Origin: Candidatus Acetothermia bacterium
GTDB taxonomy: Bacteria; Bipolaricaulota; Bipolaricaulia; RBG-16-55-9
DNA: 64,000 bases
Direction: 5' to 3'
Assembly (NCBI GenBank): GCA_016201405.1
Contig: JACQCZ010000015.1
Coordinates: 1-64,000, forward strand
Shown here: positions 8,899 through 16,618 of the stretch, one piece after another
How the letters are laid out: each line of letters starts with the position of its first letter
How positions within the stretch are numbered: the stretch's first letter is position 1
Made by a program: the position numbers and the translations under genes
The notes under the pieces: model-generated
The model's database searches: none
What the model was told of the DNA's origin: nothing
What the model saw: the letters and a program-made list of their open reading frames with translations, nothing else

Positions 8899-9071
8899 GG
8901 TCTTCCCTTTCTTCGCAAAAGTGCGCTCACCATCTTAACGGCACTTGAACGGGTAGCCAACATCGGGCCTTTAACTCTGAAAAGCCCCAATTTCACTTTG
9001 CTAAGCCAAGTCGTCTACAATTCAAGCCATCGGAAGTGAGAGGCACCATATTACCTAGGGAGGGGAATCGT

Positions 9072-9521
9072 ATGCACAAGTTCATCAAAGGAGCACTTCT
9101 CGCATTTCTTGTCGTAGGCATCTTCTCAGGCCCAGCATTTGCCCAAATGGGGGTTGGTCTCAAAATCCCCGCGATGGAGATCTTTGTTTCAGACCGCATC
9201 GCCGAGAATACCCAAGTTGAGGCCGGAGTCTCGATCAGCGCCCTGCTCAATTCCATCATTGGGCTGGAAGTGAGCGGTAAGAAGTACTTCAACCCATTTG
9301 ATGTAGGCATTCAGCTTCAGCCGTATGTTGGACTGGAATTGACAATCGCCATGGTCAGTGGAGCGATCTTCTTCAGCCCGGCGGCATTGGTGGGAGCTGA
9401 GTATCACGTCGGAGATACCTCGTTCCATATCTTTGCCGAAGCCACACTCGGAGTGGCATTTGGATCGCTAGGAATTGGCATTGTCCCTGGCGGTCAGCTG
9501 GGCGCACGCTACGATTTCTAG
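9072..9521 (+). CDS. small outer-membrane beta-barrel protein
   Basis: A 149-residue protein with a clear signal peptide (residues 1-23, cleavage after 'GPAFA'), then alternating amphipathic strands and a C-terminal '...GARYDF' ending in Phe, the signature recognised by the BAM complex. It is probably an eight-strand barrel. ATG 9072 follows AGGGAGGGG by 6 bases; an in-frame ATG at 9036 would add residues before the signal peptide and is rejected. Function unknown. A terminator follows. Confidence 0.75.
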   Translation: MHKFIKGALLAFLVVGIFSGPAFAQMGVGLKIPAMEIFVSDRIAENTQVEAGVSISALLNSIIGLEVSGKKYFNPFDVGIQLQPYVGLELTIAMVSGAIFFSPAALVGAEYHVGDTSFHIFAEATLGVAFGSLGIGIVPGGQLGARYDF

Positions 9522-9555
9522 AGGATCAATCGATCAGAGACTTATCAAAGACAAA

Positions 9556-9594
9556 AAGAGAGCCGTCTGATGAGCATTCACGGGCGGCTCTCTT
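9556..9594 (+). terminator. terminator-like hairpin after the barrel gene
   Basis: AAGAGAGCCG (9556-9565) pairs perfectly with CGGCTCTCTT (9585-9594) across a 19-base loop. It is followed by CATTTCTT. Confidence 0.7.
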
Positions 9595-9708
9595 CATTTC
9601 TTGGCTCGCTGTGCCTGTTTGAAAATATCCGAACCGAACTGGCTGGGCAAGTCGGGAACCAGAGCGAAAAAGATGATTTCAAGTTTTTTTGGCGGCAAAT
9701 TCTTTTTA

Positions 9709-9777
9709 TTAAAAAGAAAGACCCAATGCTTTGACAATTTTGTCAACCGTTTGCCAGCTTGGCTCGATCGGTCTCAT
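9709..9777 (-). pseudogene. remnant of an XRE-type regulator C-terminus (copy B)
   Basis: A 22-codon frame whose ATG overlaps the VOC gene stop encodes 'PSWQTVDKIVKALGLSF', the last helices of a Cro/C1-type HTH protein. The 44 bases at 9721-9764 match 10244-10287 on the other side of the VOC gene at roughly three of four positions by eye. It is a decayed duplicate tail rather than a working gene. Confidence 0.45.
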
Positions 9778-10199
9778 GCTTTGTGCGCTTTATCTCCTTG
9801 GAAAAACCACTGGACGCCATATTTATCGACAAGATGCCCATAAGTTCCAAATGGCATCTTCCGCAAATCATTAAGAAGCTCTTTGTCTGCTCCAACTGAA
9901 AGCTTGTCAAAGATTGTCCTCAGCTCACTATACTTTGCGTCGTTAATATACAGGCCAACCGTATTGCCTTGCTTTGGTATCCGCGTGGGGTGCAGCCAGT
10001 CCGTAGCCGAAAACTCAATCGTGCCACTTTCCAGGTGAGCGTGAACCACCTTGTTATGCTGCTCGGGGGGCATTTGTTCTTTCATGGGCGTATCGCCGAG
10101 TTTTGTCAGCGTTAACTCACCGCCAAGACACTCGTGATAAAACATCATTGCTTCGGCACAGTTGCCGTCAAATAGTAGAAAGGGTGTCAGATTAATCAT
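9774..10199 (-). CDS. VOC-superfamily (PhnB/glyoxalase-like) protein
   Basis: A 141-residue protein with the paired beta-alpha-beta fold of the vicinal-oxygen-chelate superfamily, PhnB subgroup: 'LTPFLLFDGNCAEAMMFYHECLGGEL', 'HAHLESGTIEFSATDW' and 'PFGTYGHLVDKYGVQWFF'. Such proteins bind metals or small molecules; some give drug resistance, and function here is unassigned. There is no ribosome binding site: a CATAAT box (10212-10207) ends 7 bases before the ATG, so it may be leaderless. It lies between two broken XRE tails and next to tRNA-Ser, a context suggesting acquisition. Confidence 0.8.
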   Translation of the reverse strand: MINLTPFLLFDGNCAEAMMFYHECLGGELTLTKLGDTPMKEQMPPEQHNKVVHAHLESGTIEFSATDWLHPTRIPKQGNTVGLYINDAKYSELRTIFDKLSVGADKELLNDLRKMPFGTYGHLVDKYGVQWFFQGDKAHKA

Positions 10200-10207
10200 T
10201 ACTTTAA

Positions 10208-10330
10208 TTATGTAAGCTTTTTTACTAAATCTTCCATTGGAACTCCCAACGCTTGGGCGATCTTGACGGCCGTTTGCACGCTTGGCTTGAAAGGCTGTTC
10301 AACGAACAGTGCAGGATAGCAATACCGAAA
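10208..10330 (-). pseudogene. remnant of an XRE-type regulator C-terminus (copy A), abutting tRNA-Ser
   Basis: Directly after the CCA end of tRNA-Ser an open frame encodes 'KPSVQTAVKIAQALGVPMED' and ends with 'LVKKLT', the classic end of a Cro/C1-type HTH domain. The first two thirds of the domain are missing; upstream sequence is the tRNA. A 5'-truncated regulator fused to a tRNA 3' end is the usual scar of an integration or deletion at a tRNA gene, which is inference here. Confidence 0.5.
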
Positions 10331-10331
10331 C

Positions 10332-10422
10332 TGGCGGAGAGGGTGGGATTCGAACCCACGATCGGGGTTAACCGATACATGCTTTCCAGACATGCCTGTT
10401 CGGCCGCTCCAAGCACCTCTCC
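10332..10422 (-). tRNA. tRNA-Ser (anticodon GGA)
   Basis: A 91-base class II tRNA. The acceptor GGAGAGG pairs with CCTCTCC, then G73 and an encoded CCA (10334-10332). The anticodon loop reads CTGGAAA, giving GGA for UCC/UCU. The long variable arm and the GTTCGAATC T-loop are clear. Confidence 0.95.
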
Positions 10423-10651
10423 ATATCTGTTTGTCCAGATCGGCATTATAGCGTGCAATGTCCTTTGATTTCAAAGCTACCCCAGATTCTGGCTTGCTAT
10501 CCAGAATGTAACGTAAGTCACACCCAGAATCCTATTCCGGACAGGCTTCCCATCGCAAGAACTCGGCATGCACACCCCCACAGGAAGGAACTGTATCCCC
10601 GGTTGGAAACCGGTCCTCATCAGCCCTCTTTTTATAAGGGAGACTTGAATC

Positions 10652-11119
10652 ATGATGAAGCGCAAGAATTTGTTACAGCTCCTCTCCCTCCTCATGTCTG
10701 TCGGGCTTACATTTCTCATCAGCAGCTGCATGTTCTCTGTGAGACTATCCGATGGTAGCGTAAGAATGGCCTCGGTTTCGGATCAAGAGATCATGCGCTT
10801 TATGAACCGGATGGGAACGCTGACTGAAAGGCTGCTTGAGGAGACGAGGAATCATGGCGAGGATGGCCTGGCGCGAGTCGTGACAGAGATGCGCATGATC
10901 TGCAATGACATGGCTCGCCAGATGGGTCAGAATCCAGCCACTCCCGTCGATGTGGATAAGCTGGAGCTGAAGGTGAAGGCCTTTGATCTCCAGATGAGCA
11001 ATCGATTCAAGAGTGCCCCAGGTGCGCCAGGTATCAAGTCCATCGAAACTCTCTTTCAGCAGCTCCAGTCCGAAGTGAACCGCTTCAAAACATTGGTAGA
11101 ACGATCCGTCTGGCATTAG
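10652..11119 (+). CDS. putative lipoprotein, helical
   Basis: A 155-residue protein with a lipoprotein signal ending in the lipobox 'LISSC' (Cys26). The mature part is mainly alpha-helical with Met, Glu and Arg, including 'QEIMRFMNRMGTLTERLLEE' and a C-terminal helix 'LFQQLQSEVNRFKTLVE', suggesting a coiled coil. I do not recognise a family. ATAAGGGAG lies 12 bases before the ATG pair at 10652/10655; the second ATG is slightly better spaced for it. It is followed by the GMC gene, possibly on the same transcript. Confidence 0.6.
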   Translation: MMKRKNLLQLLSLLMSVGLTFLISSCMFSVRLSDGSVRMASVSDQEIMRFMNRMGTLTERLLEETRNHGEDGLARVVTEMRMICNDMARQMGQNPATPVDVDKLELKVKAFDLQMSNRFKSAPGAPGIKSIETLFQQLQSEVNRFKTLVERSVWH

Positions 11120-11205
11120 ATTCATCCGAGGCTCCAGGCCAAGAGTAGAGATTGCAAAGCTCGATTCCATCTTCTATCCTCCTCTCTATCAAGAAGAGGT
11201 CGGAG

Positions 11206-12780
11206 ATGGCCAAAGTCTTTGATTATCTGATTGTTGGCGCTGGATCAGCGGGTTGCGTTCTGGCCAATCGTCTCTCAGAGGATATTAACTGCTCAGTACT
11301 GCTTCTAGAAGCTGGCGGTCCGGATAAGAAGAGCGCCATCCACATTCCGGCTGCATTCTCGAAACTATTCAAGAGTGAGCTGGACTGGAATTATCTCACC
11401 CAAGAGCAAAAGCACCTCAATAACAGAAGACTGTACTGGCCGAGGGGGAGAGTGTGGGGCGGAAGCAGCTCGATCAACGCCATGATCTATATACGGGGCA
11501 ATCCCTTCGATTATGATCACTGGCGTGACCTGGGAAACGATGGCTGGGGCTATTCAGATCTTCTTCCTTACTTCAAGAGATCCGAGCACCAGGGGCGTGG
11601 CGCAGCACCATATCACGGCATTGATGGCCCACTCTACGTCTCAAATCTTCGCACCATCAATCCCCTATCAGAGGCATTTGTCAATGCGGGCATAGAGATT
11701 GGGCTTGCACACAACTCAGATTTTAATGATGAGAGACAGACGGGCGTAGGGATCTATCAAGTGACTCAAAAAGAGGGAGAGCGCCACAGCGCAGCGTCAG
11801 CATATCTCAGACCTGCAAAGGGCCGATCTAATCTGAAGATAAACTCAGACTCATTGGCCACGCGCATTCTCTTTAAGGGCCAACAAGCAGTTGGGGTCGA
11901 ATATCTTCAATATGAGAGCACGCACCAAGTCTATGCGGAGCGCGAGGTCATTCTTTGTGGCGGAGCGCTCAACTCACCGCAATTACTGCTGCTCTCCGGC
12001 ATCGGACCACGAGATCACCTTCAGGAGCTGGGAATTGCGGTCGTTCATGATCTCGCCGGAGTTGGACAAAATCTGCAAGATCATCTGGCGGTACCTGTCG
12101 CTTATCAGTGCCGAGCACCAATCAGCTTACATGGGGCAGAGACACTGAGCAGCTTTATTAAATATCTCATCGCAAAGCGCGGTCCGCTCACCTCAAATGT
12201 GGCCGAAGCGGGGGGCTTTGTTAAGACGCGCCCTGAGCTTGATGCTCCCGATCTGCAATTCCATTTTGCGCCCGTCTTCTTTTCCAATCACGGCTTCACC
12301 AAATATGATGGCCATGCCTTTACGTTTGGACCGACTCTCGTCCAGCCTGGGAGCCGCGGAGTTATAAGACTGCGCTCTCGCAATCCACTAGAGCACCCGG
12401 TCATTCAACCCAATTATCTGGAGCGAGATGAGGATCTTCAGGTCTTGGTTCATGGGGTTGAACTGGCCCGTAAAATGGCGCAGACTGCCGCCTTTGAGAA
12501 GTACAGAGGTGCTGAGATTATGCCAGGATCGCAGGCGCAAAACCGTAGCGAAATTGAAGCCTATATTCGCAGGAGCGCCGAGACGATCTATCATCCGGTA
12601 GGCACCTGCAAGATGGGATCAGATCCAATGGCTGTTGTCGATTCCCGTCTCCGGGTTCATGGCATCGAGAGATTGAGAGTGGTAGATGCCTCAATCATGC
12701 CTCGAATCACCCGGGGCAACACGAACGCGCCTACTATCATGATCGCGGAGAAGGCGGCAGACTTAATTAAAAATCGCTAG
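11206..12780 (+). CDS. GMC-family FAD oxidoreductase (choline dehydrogenase-like)
   Basis: A 524-residue glucose-methanol-choline oxidoreductase. It starts with the FAD fold 'DYLIVGAGSAGCVLANRL', followed by 'PRGRVWGGSSSINAMIYIRG', the GMC signature 2 'GALNSPQLLLLSGIGP', and the C-terminal 'YHPVGTCKMGSDPMAVVD' and 'ITRGNTNAPTIMIAEKAADLI', which hold the catalytic His and Asn. All domains are complete. It oxidises an alcohol, probably an aliphatic or polyol substrate that cannot be named from sequence. ATG 11206 begins exactly at the family N-terminus; AGAAGAGGT lies about 8 bases before it. Confidence 0.88.
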   Translation: MAKVFDYLIVGAGSAGCVLANRLSEDINCSVLLLEAGGPDKKSAIHIPAAFSKLFKSELDWNYLTQEQKHLNNRRLYWPRGRVWGGSSSINAMIYIRGNPFDYDHWRDLGNDGWGYSDLLPYFKRSEHQGRGAAPYHGIDGPLYVSNLRTINPLSEAFVNAGIEIGLAHNSDFNDERQTGVGIYQVTQKEGERHSAASAYLRPAKGRSNLKINSDSLATRILFKGQQAVGVEYLQYESTHQVYAEREVILCGGALNSPQLLLLSGIGPRDHLQELGIAVVHDLAGVGQNLQDHLAVPVAYQCRAPISLHGAETLSSFIKYLIAKRGPLTSNVAEAGGFVKTRPELDAPDLQFHFAPVFFSNHGFTKYDGHAFTFGPTLVQPGSRGVIRLRSRNPLEHPVIQPNYLERDEDLQVLVHGVELARKMAQTAAFEKYRGAEIMPGSQAQNRSEIEAYIRRSAETIYHPVGTCKMGSDPMAVVDSRLRVHGIERLRVVDASIMPRITRGNTNAPTIMIAEKAADLIKNR

Positions 12781-12789
12781 CAAACTACC

Positions 12790-12865
12790 TGGTACGCCCG
12801 GGAGGAGTTGAACCTCCGACCTCTGACTCCGCAGGCCAGCGCTCTATCCACTGAGCTACGGGCGC
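12790..12865 (-). tRNA. tRNA-Arg (anticodon GCG)
   Basis: A 76-base cloverleaf with encoded CCA (12792-12790). The acceptor GCGCCCG pairs with CGGGCGT, the D-arm is GCTC/GAGC, and the anticodon stem CTGGC/GTCAG closes the loop CTGCGGA. U33 is present and the anticodon is GCG, which reads CGC and CGU. Most bacteria use an ACG anticodon modified to inosine for these codons, so this is unusual. Confidence 0.93.
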
Positions 12866-12966
12866 ATGGATTGAACCATATTAGCCAGCGGGCTTCGGTA
12901 CGTCAAGAAATTTGAATCGCAGATTCTTTCCTAGATCATGATCACTACACATGCGGTTCATCCAAA

Positions 12967-13425
12967 TCATCTCAAATATGGGTTCTCAGTCAGCAATCCG
13001 AGAGTCTTTACAAGATAGGATGCAACATAAAGGAACACAGAAATAGATGCTGTCCATCCCAAGTAAACAAAGACCTCCTTCATCTTGTGCTGTGATTCTT
13101 TCAGCAACTCAAGACTGGAGTGGTCCGGTGCCATCTCAACCAAACCAGAGAGTTGAATTAACAGAATCCCGATACGAACGCATAGGTAAATTATTATTGC
13201 ATAAATAATCATCGTGAATATAGGCACGATCAGTCTCATTATTGAGATTGAGTATCCGCCAAAATTCATCATTGATAGCATTATAGGGATCGTGAAAGCG
13301 GTTGCAGCAAGCACAAGCCCCGCAGTAAGGATTGCAAGCACTCCCAAGAATTTTATCCAGCCCTTGGCCTCATAAAGCGGCTGGTTTACCTGTTGAACCC
13401 ACTGACTCTTATCTTGTTCTTCCAT
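12967..13425 (-). CDS. small multi-pass membrane protein (DUF5362-like)
   Basis: A 152-residue protein with four hydrophobic segments (about 20-45, 50-80, 82-100 and 120-145). The N-terminal 'QPLYEAKGWIKFLGVLAIL' resembles DUF5362 membrane proteins of unknown function. ATG 13425 is chosen over an upstream start because GGGGG lies about 8 bases before it and the family begins here. A promoter and a 13-base palindrome lie directly upstream. It follows a single-helix membrane protein and xseA on the same strand. Confidence 0.6.
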   Translation of the reverse strand: MEEQDKSQWVQQVNQPLYEAKGWIKFLGVLAILTAGLVLAATAFTIPIMLSMMNFGGYSISIMRLIVPIFTMIIYAIIIYLCVRIGILLIQLSGLVEMAPDHSSLELLKESQHKMKEVFVYLGWTASISVFLYVASYLVKTLGLLTENPYLR

Positions 13426-13438
13426 GCTATCGCCCCCG

Positions 13439-13490
13439 TATACAGTGTATAGAGTGTCGGAGTATACAGGGTTTGTTCGGTGTAAGTCTA
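13439..13490 (-). promoter_or_regulatory. promoter and palindrome of the DUF5362-like gene
   Basis: On the minus strand TAGACT (13490-13485) and TATACT (13466-13461) are 18 bases apart. TATACA-G-TGTATA (13439-13451), a perfect palindrome, lies between the likely start of transcription and the gene. It could bind a repressor. Confidence 0.45.
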
Positions 13491-13910
13491 TTATGACTTT
13501 GGAGCCTCCGCGCACACCTCACTCTCTACGCTGCCATCTTTCACTTTGATCTCTTTGAGCGGAATCACTTCAGAGTAAAAGAGCGTCTTCTGCTCCTCGT
13601 TCAAAATGACTTGAAGCCGCTTCCAACATCGAACATAGACTGTGGAGATATCCCAGCGAGCTTTGATGCAGCGGTTCTGCTCACACATCACATTGGTGAC
13701 ATTATCTGGCTCACCCAGTTTCTCGATGAAATCGCTCAAAGCGACATGATCGAGCTTCACCAGTGAATCAATGGTGGCTGTGGCTTCGTCCGCTGCCTTT
13801 TTCTCCTGTTCCAGAGAGTAGTTGACGACTTTGGTGGTGAGCACCAGCATGAGTGCCGCAAGCACAGTAACAATGACGAGCACGACAACTGTGGTCAGAA
13901 TGTTTTGCAT
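13491..13910 (-). CDS. membrane-anchored protein of unknown function
   Basis: A 139-residue protein with an N-terminal membrane helix (residues 5-28) and a soluble part. Four Cys occur in the second half ('VMCEQNRCIKA', 'VRCWKRL', 'EVCAEAP'), so disulfides are possible if it faces outward. No family recognised. The ATG starts one base after the xseA stop, so the two are translated from one transcript. Confidence 0.55.
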   Translation of the reverse strand: MQNILTTVVVLVIVTVLAALMLVLTTKVVNYSLEQEKKAADEATATIDSLVKLDHVALSDFIEKLGEPDNVTNVMCEQNRCIKARWDISTVYVRCWKRLQVILNEEQKTLFYSEVIPLKEIKVKDGSVESEVCAEAPKS

Positions 13911-13911
13911 C

Positions 13912-15165
13912 TCAAGCCTCCAGTTCGCCTGATCTTATCTTCTCCAAGACCTCGCAGAGCAAGGCTCCCTGATGGAGCCTGACGTTCACCTGCTCATGGA
14001 GATCCACTTGTTCAATTGACTTAATGAGCCGCCCCGATTGATCTTGCACCACTGAATAGCCACGCCGCATCACGGCAACAGGATTGACCGCTTCGAGGCG
14101 TGAGAATAACTTTTCAAATCTCTCCTGAATCGCAAGATTGTGTGCACGAAAAGAGCGCAGCATGAGATCACTCAAGTGATCCAGCCTCTGCTGAAACTCT
14201 CGCAAGCGCTGAATCGGCCTTCGAAAGGCATAACTCGAAAGCAAGAGGTCCAGCTGTGTTTGGAAATCCTGCAAACGCGCTTGGACAATGGATTGCACCT
14301 CGCTCAATCTCTGTGCTAAAAGTGAAACGACTTCTTGGCGATCGGGCACGACCAGCTCCGCCGCTGCGGATGGCGTTGCAGCGCGCAGATCAGCCACAAA
14401 ATCGGCGATTGTAAAATCCACTTCATGGCCTACGGCAGAGATGACCGGAATTCTAGAGATGAAGATGGCGCGTGCGACCGCCTCTTCGTTAAAGGCCCAA
14501 AGATCTTCGAGTGAGCCTCCACCACGCCCTACAATCAGCGTATCAATGGGCTTCTTTGTGGCGTGATAGCGGTTGGCCGCTTCGATGCCAGCGGCGACCT
14601 CTGCGCTTGCGCCCTCCCCTTGGACCTTGACTGGGAAGAGCAGGACTTCAACGACAGGATATCGCCGTCTAAGAATGGAGAGAATATCTCGAATCGCAGC
14701 ACCCTCTGCAGACGTCACAACTCCAATTCGCTCCGGGAAAATCGGGATGGCTCTTTTGCGCTCTTCATCAAAGAGCCCTTCGGCTTTGAGCTTCTCTTTG
14801 AGCTTTTCGAAGGCGAGCTGCAGTTTGCCGAGTCCCGCAGGCTTCATGCGGCGCACGATGATCTGGTAGCGGCCCCGCTCTAGATAAACTGTGGCCGTGC
14901 CCAGGCCAATCACATGCATGCCATCTTCAGGATCAAAATCGAGATGGGCAGCCATTCCTGCAAACATCACGGCATTGATCTCAGAGGTCTCGTCTTTGAG
15001 CGTGAAATAATAATGGCCCGATGGGTATTTGCGCAGATTGGAGATCTCGCCCTCGATCCAGATATCACTGAAGTTGATCTCCAAGAGATCGCGGACGAGG
15101 ACATTGAACTGAGAGACTGTGAAGACTTCTGCGTTAGATTGGTGGGGAAGGGAGATTTGAGACAT
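13912..15165 (-). CDS. xseA: exodeoxyribonuclease VII large subunit
   Basis: A 417-residue XseA. It has the N-terminal OB fold ('WIEGEISNLRKYPSGHYYFTLKD'-type region, about 35-100), then the nuclease domain with 'ERIGVVTSAEGAAIRDIL', 'VGRGGGSLEDLWAFNEE', 'ISAVGHEVDFTIADFVADLR' and 'AATPSAAAELVVPD', and the C-terminal coiled coil. With XseB it degrades single-stranded DNA from both ends. No xseB is next to it; the following gene is a membrane protein. Upstream genes are hicAB on the same strand. Confidence 0.93.
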   Translation of the reverse strand: MSQISLPHQSNAEVFTVSQFNVLVRDLLEINFSDIWIEGEISNLRKYPSGHYYFTLKDETSEINAVMFAGMAAHLDFDPEDGMHVIGLGTATVYLERGRYQIIVRRMKPAGLGKLQLAFEKLKEKLKAEGLFDEERKRAIPIFPERIGVVTSAEGAAIRDILSILRRRYPVVEVLLFPVKVQGEGASAEVAAGIEAANRYHATKKPIDTLIVGRGGGSLEDLWAFNEEAVARAIFISRIPVISAVGHEVDFTIADFVADLRAATPSAAAELVVPDRQEVVSLLAQRLSEVQSIVQARLQDFQTQLDLLLSSYAFRRPIQRLREFQQRLDHLSDLMLRSFRAHNLAIQERFEKLFSRLEAVNPVAVMRRGYSVVQDQSGRLIKSIEQVDLHEQVNVRLHQGALLCEVLEKIRSGELEA

Positions 15166-15191
15166 AAATCTAAGTACCCCAAGACGTAGGA

Positions 15192-15401
15192 TTAAGCAAA
15201 GATCAATCTTCCTTTAGGCTCTGGGATGGGGCGACCAAGTTCCTTTGCTGTTTCGATCCATTCATGAGCGACTACCTCTACCTGGGCCAAAGCCTCTTGA
15301 TAGCTAACTCCATCGGCCATGCATCCAGGCAACTCTGGAACTTCAGCAATGAATGCCTGTTCTTCTTTGCTCCAGTAGATGATCACTTCATAGCGAATCA
15401 T
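15192..15401 (-). CDS. hicB: HicB-family antitoxin
   Basis: A 69-residue HicB protein of the short single-domain type: 'YWSKEEQAFIAEVPELPGC', 'GVSYQEALAQVEVVAHEWIE' and 'GRPIPEPKGRL' are all family marks. It binds and neutralises HicA, an mRNA interferase. Its ATG overlaps the end of the hicA remnant. The antitoxin looks intact even though its toxin gene is broken. Confidence 0.88.
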   Translation of the reverse strand: MIRYEVIIYWSKEEQAFIAEVPELPGCMADGVSYQEALAQVEVVAHEWIETAKELGRPIPEPKGRLIFA

Positions 15402-15619
15402 GAGATTCCCCCAACTTGTACTTCAAGATCAAGATCCGAATTTGCTTGACTTGATACGGCTTTGCTTTCGATCCTCTTGGCTGAATGTTGATGATCCCCC
15501 TTTACTCTCTCATCAAACCCAAGCTTAGTCAATGCATGACGCAGATCCCTAAATGCGATATTGGCATCAGATGTTTCACGCAAAATGCGTTCGATGGTCT
15601 TACTCTCAGAACTTATCAA
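15388..15619 (-). pseudogene. hicA: hicA toxin gene with internal deletion and frameshift
   Basis: The first part encodes a normal HicA N-terminus ('DANIAFRDLRHALTKLGFDE', then 'RVKGDH'). The frame then changes: the expected C-terminus 'INIQPRGSKAKPYQVKQI' and 'LILKYKLG' is read in another frame from about 15493 to 15388, overlapping hicB. About ten residues around the family 'GSHHIF' motif, which holds the catalytic His, are missing. The loss of a whole segment points to a true deletion and not a one-base sequencing error. Confidence 0.78.
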
Positions 15620-15644
15620 AGAATTATACTCGGATCGAGCTTAT

Positions 15645-16601
15645 TCAGGGAAGAATCTCAGTTCCAGCCTGCGCATCGAGTGCAGCTTGGGCCTTCTCTA
15701 ACGATGTAATGACCGCCCTCTTGCCACCGCTCTCCAAAAACCGAATCGCCGCTTCGATCTTGGGTCCCATGCTCCCAGCTGGAAATTCTCCGGAGGCCAT
15801 ATGGCGCTTGGCCTCTGAAAGAGAGATTCGCTTCAGGTCTTGCTGATCGGGTTTGCCAAAGCGAATCGCCACCCGCTCAACATCGGTGAGAATCAATAAG
15901 ACTTCCGCACCGAGCATGCTGGCCATTCGCTCCGCAGCCAGATCTTTGTCAATGACGGCTTCCACACCCCGCAGCCTGCCCTTTTCACAGATGACAGGAA
16001 CGCCGCCGCCGCCACAGGCAATCACCAGATGACCCGCTTCAACCAGAAGTCTGATGCTAGCCTCTTCAACAATCTTGAGAGGCTTGGGAGAGGGGACCAC
16101 CCGGCGATAGGGGCGATCTCCCGTGCCCATCTTCTTCATCGAAAACTTCTTGGTCTGGTGAAGCTCATTGGCCTCGACTTCAGAGTAAAAGGGACCGACA
16201 GGTTTAGTTGGATTCTGAAAAGCAGGATCTTTGGGATGGACAACAACTTGTGTAAGCAAGGTGACGGCTGAGTTTTCAATTCCATCAGAATGAAGCACCT
16301 CCTGCAAGCCAAGCTGCAGCAGATACCCAATCTGCCCTTGCGTCATGGCACCACAAATATCAAAGGGCAGGGGCGGCGTCAGACCTTTTGCGTGCTCTTG
16401 TTGCAGCAATAGACGCCCGATCTGTGGTCCATTGCCATGCGTTAGAACCACACGCCAGCCCTGCTTATAAATTTTGACAATCTCATTGGCACTTTGGCGG
16501 ATCGCCGCCCTCTGCTCATCTACGCTGCCATCCCCATGCGGAGTAGAAAGTGCATTCCCGCCTAATGCAATGACAATCGTTTGAATTTCTGTTGAGATCA
16601 T
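15645..16601 (-). CDS. arcC: carbamate kinase
   Basis: A 318-residue amino-acid-kinase-family protein: 'VIALGGNALSTPHG' at the start, 'VVLTHGNGPQIGRLLLQQE', 'VIACGGGGVPVI', 'EAVIDKDLAAERMASMLGAE' and 'GSMGPKIEAAIRFLESGG'. It makes ATP and carbamate from carbamoyl phosphate and ADP, or the reverse. It lies 17 bases after the pyruvate kinase stop on the same strand, pairing two ATP-yielding kinases. No arginine deiminase or ornithine carbamoyltransferase gene is in the window, so the source of carbamoyl phosphate is not shown. Confidence 0.92.
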   Translation of the reverse strand: MISTEIQTIVIALGGNALSTPHGDGSVDEQRAAIRQSANEIVKIYKQGWRVVLTHGNGPQIGRLLLQQEHAKGLTPPLPFDICGAMTQGQIGYLLQLGLQEVLHSDGIENSAVTLLTQVVVHPKDPAFQNPTKPVGPFYSEVEANELHQTKKFSMKKMGTGDRPYRRVVPSPKPLKIVEEASIRLLVEAGHLVIACGGGGVPVICEKGRLRGVEAVIDKDLAAERMASMLGAEVLLILTDVERVAIRFGKPDQQDLKRISLSEAKRHMASGEFPAGSMGPKIEAAIRFLESGGKRAVITSLEKAQAALDAQAGTEILP

Positions 16602-16618
16602 ACTAATGAATAGAAGAG

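Noticed and set aside
9601-10431. A full prophage or integrative island at tRNA-Ser
   Set aside because: No integrase, no second att copy and only one cargo gene; the XRE tails are remnants only.
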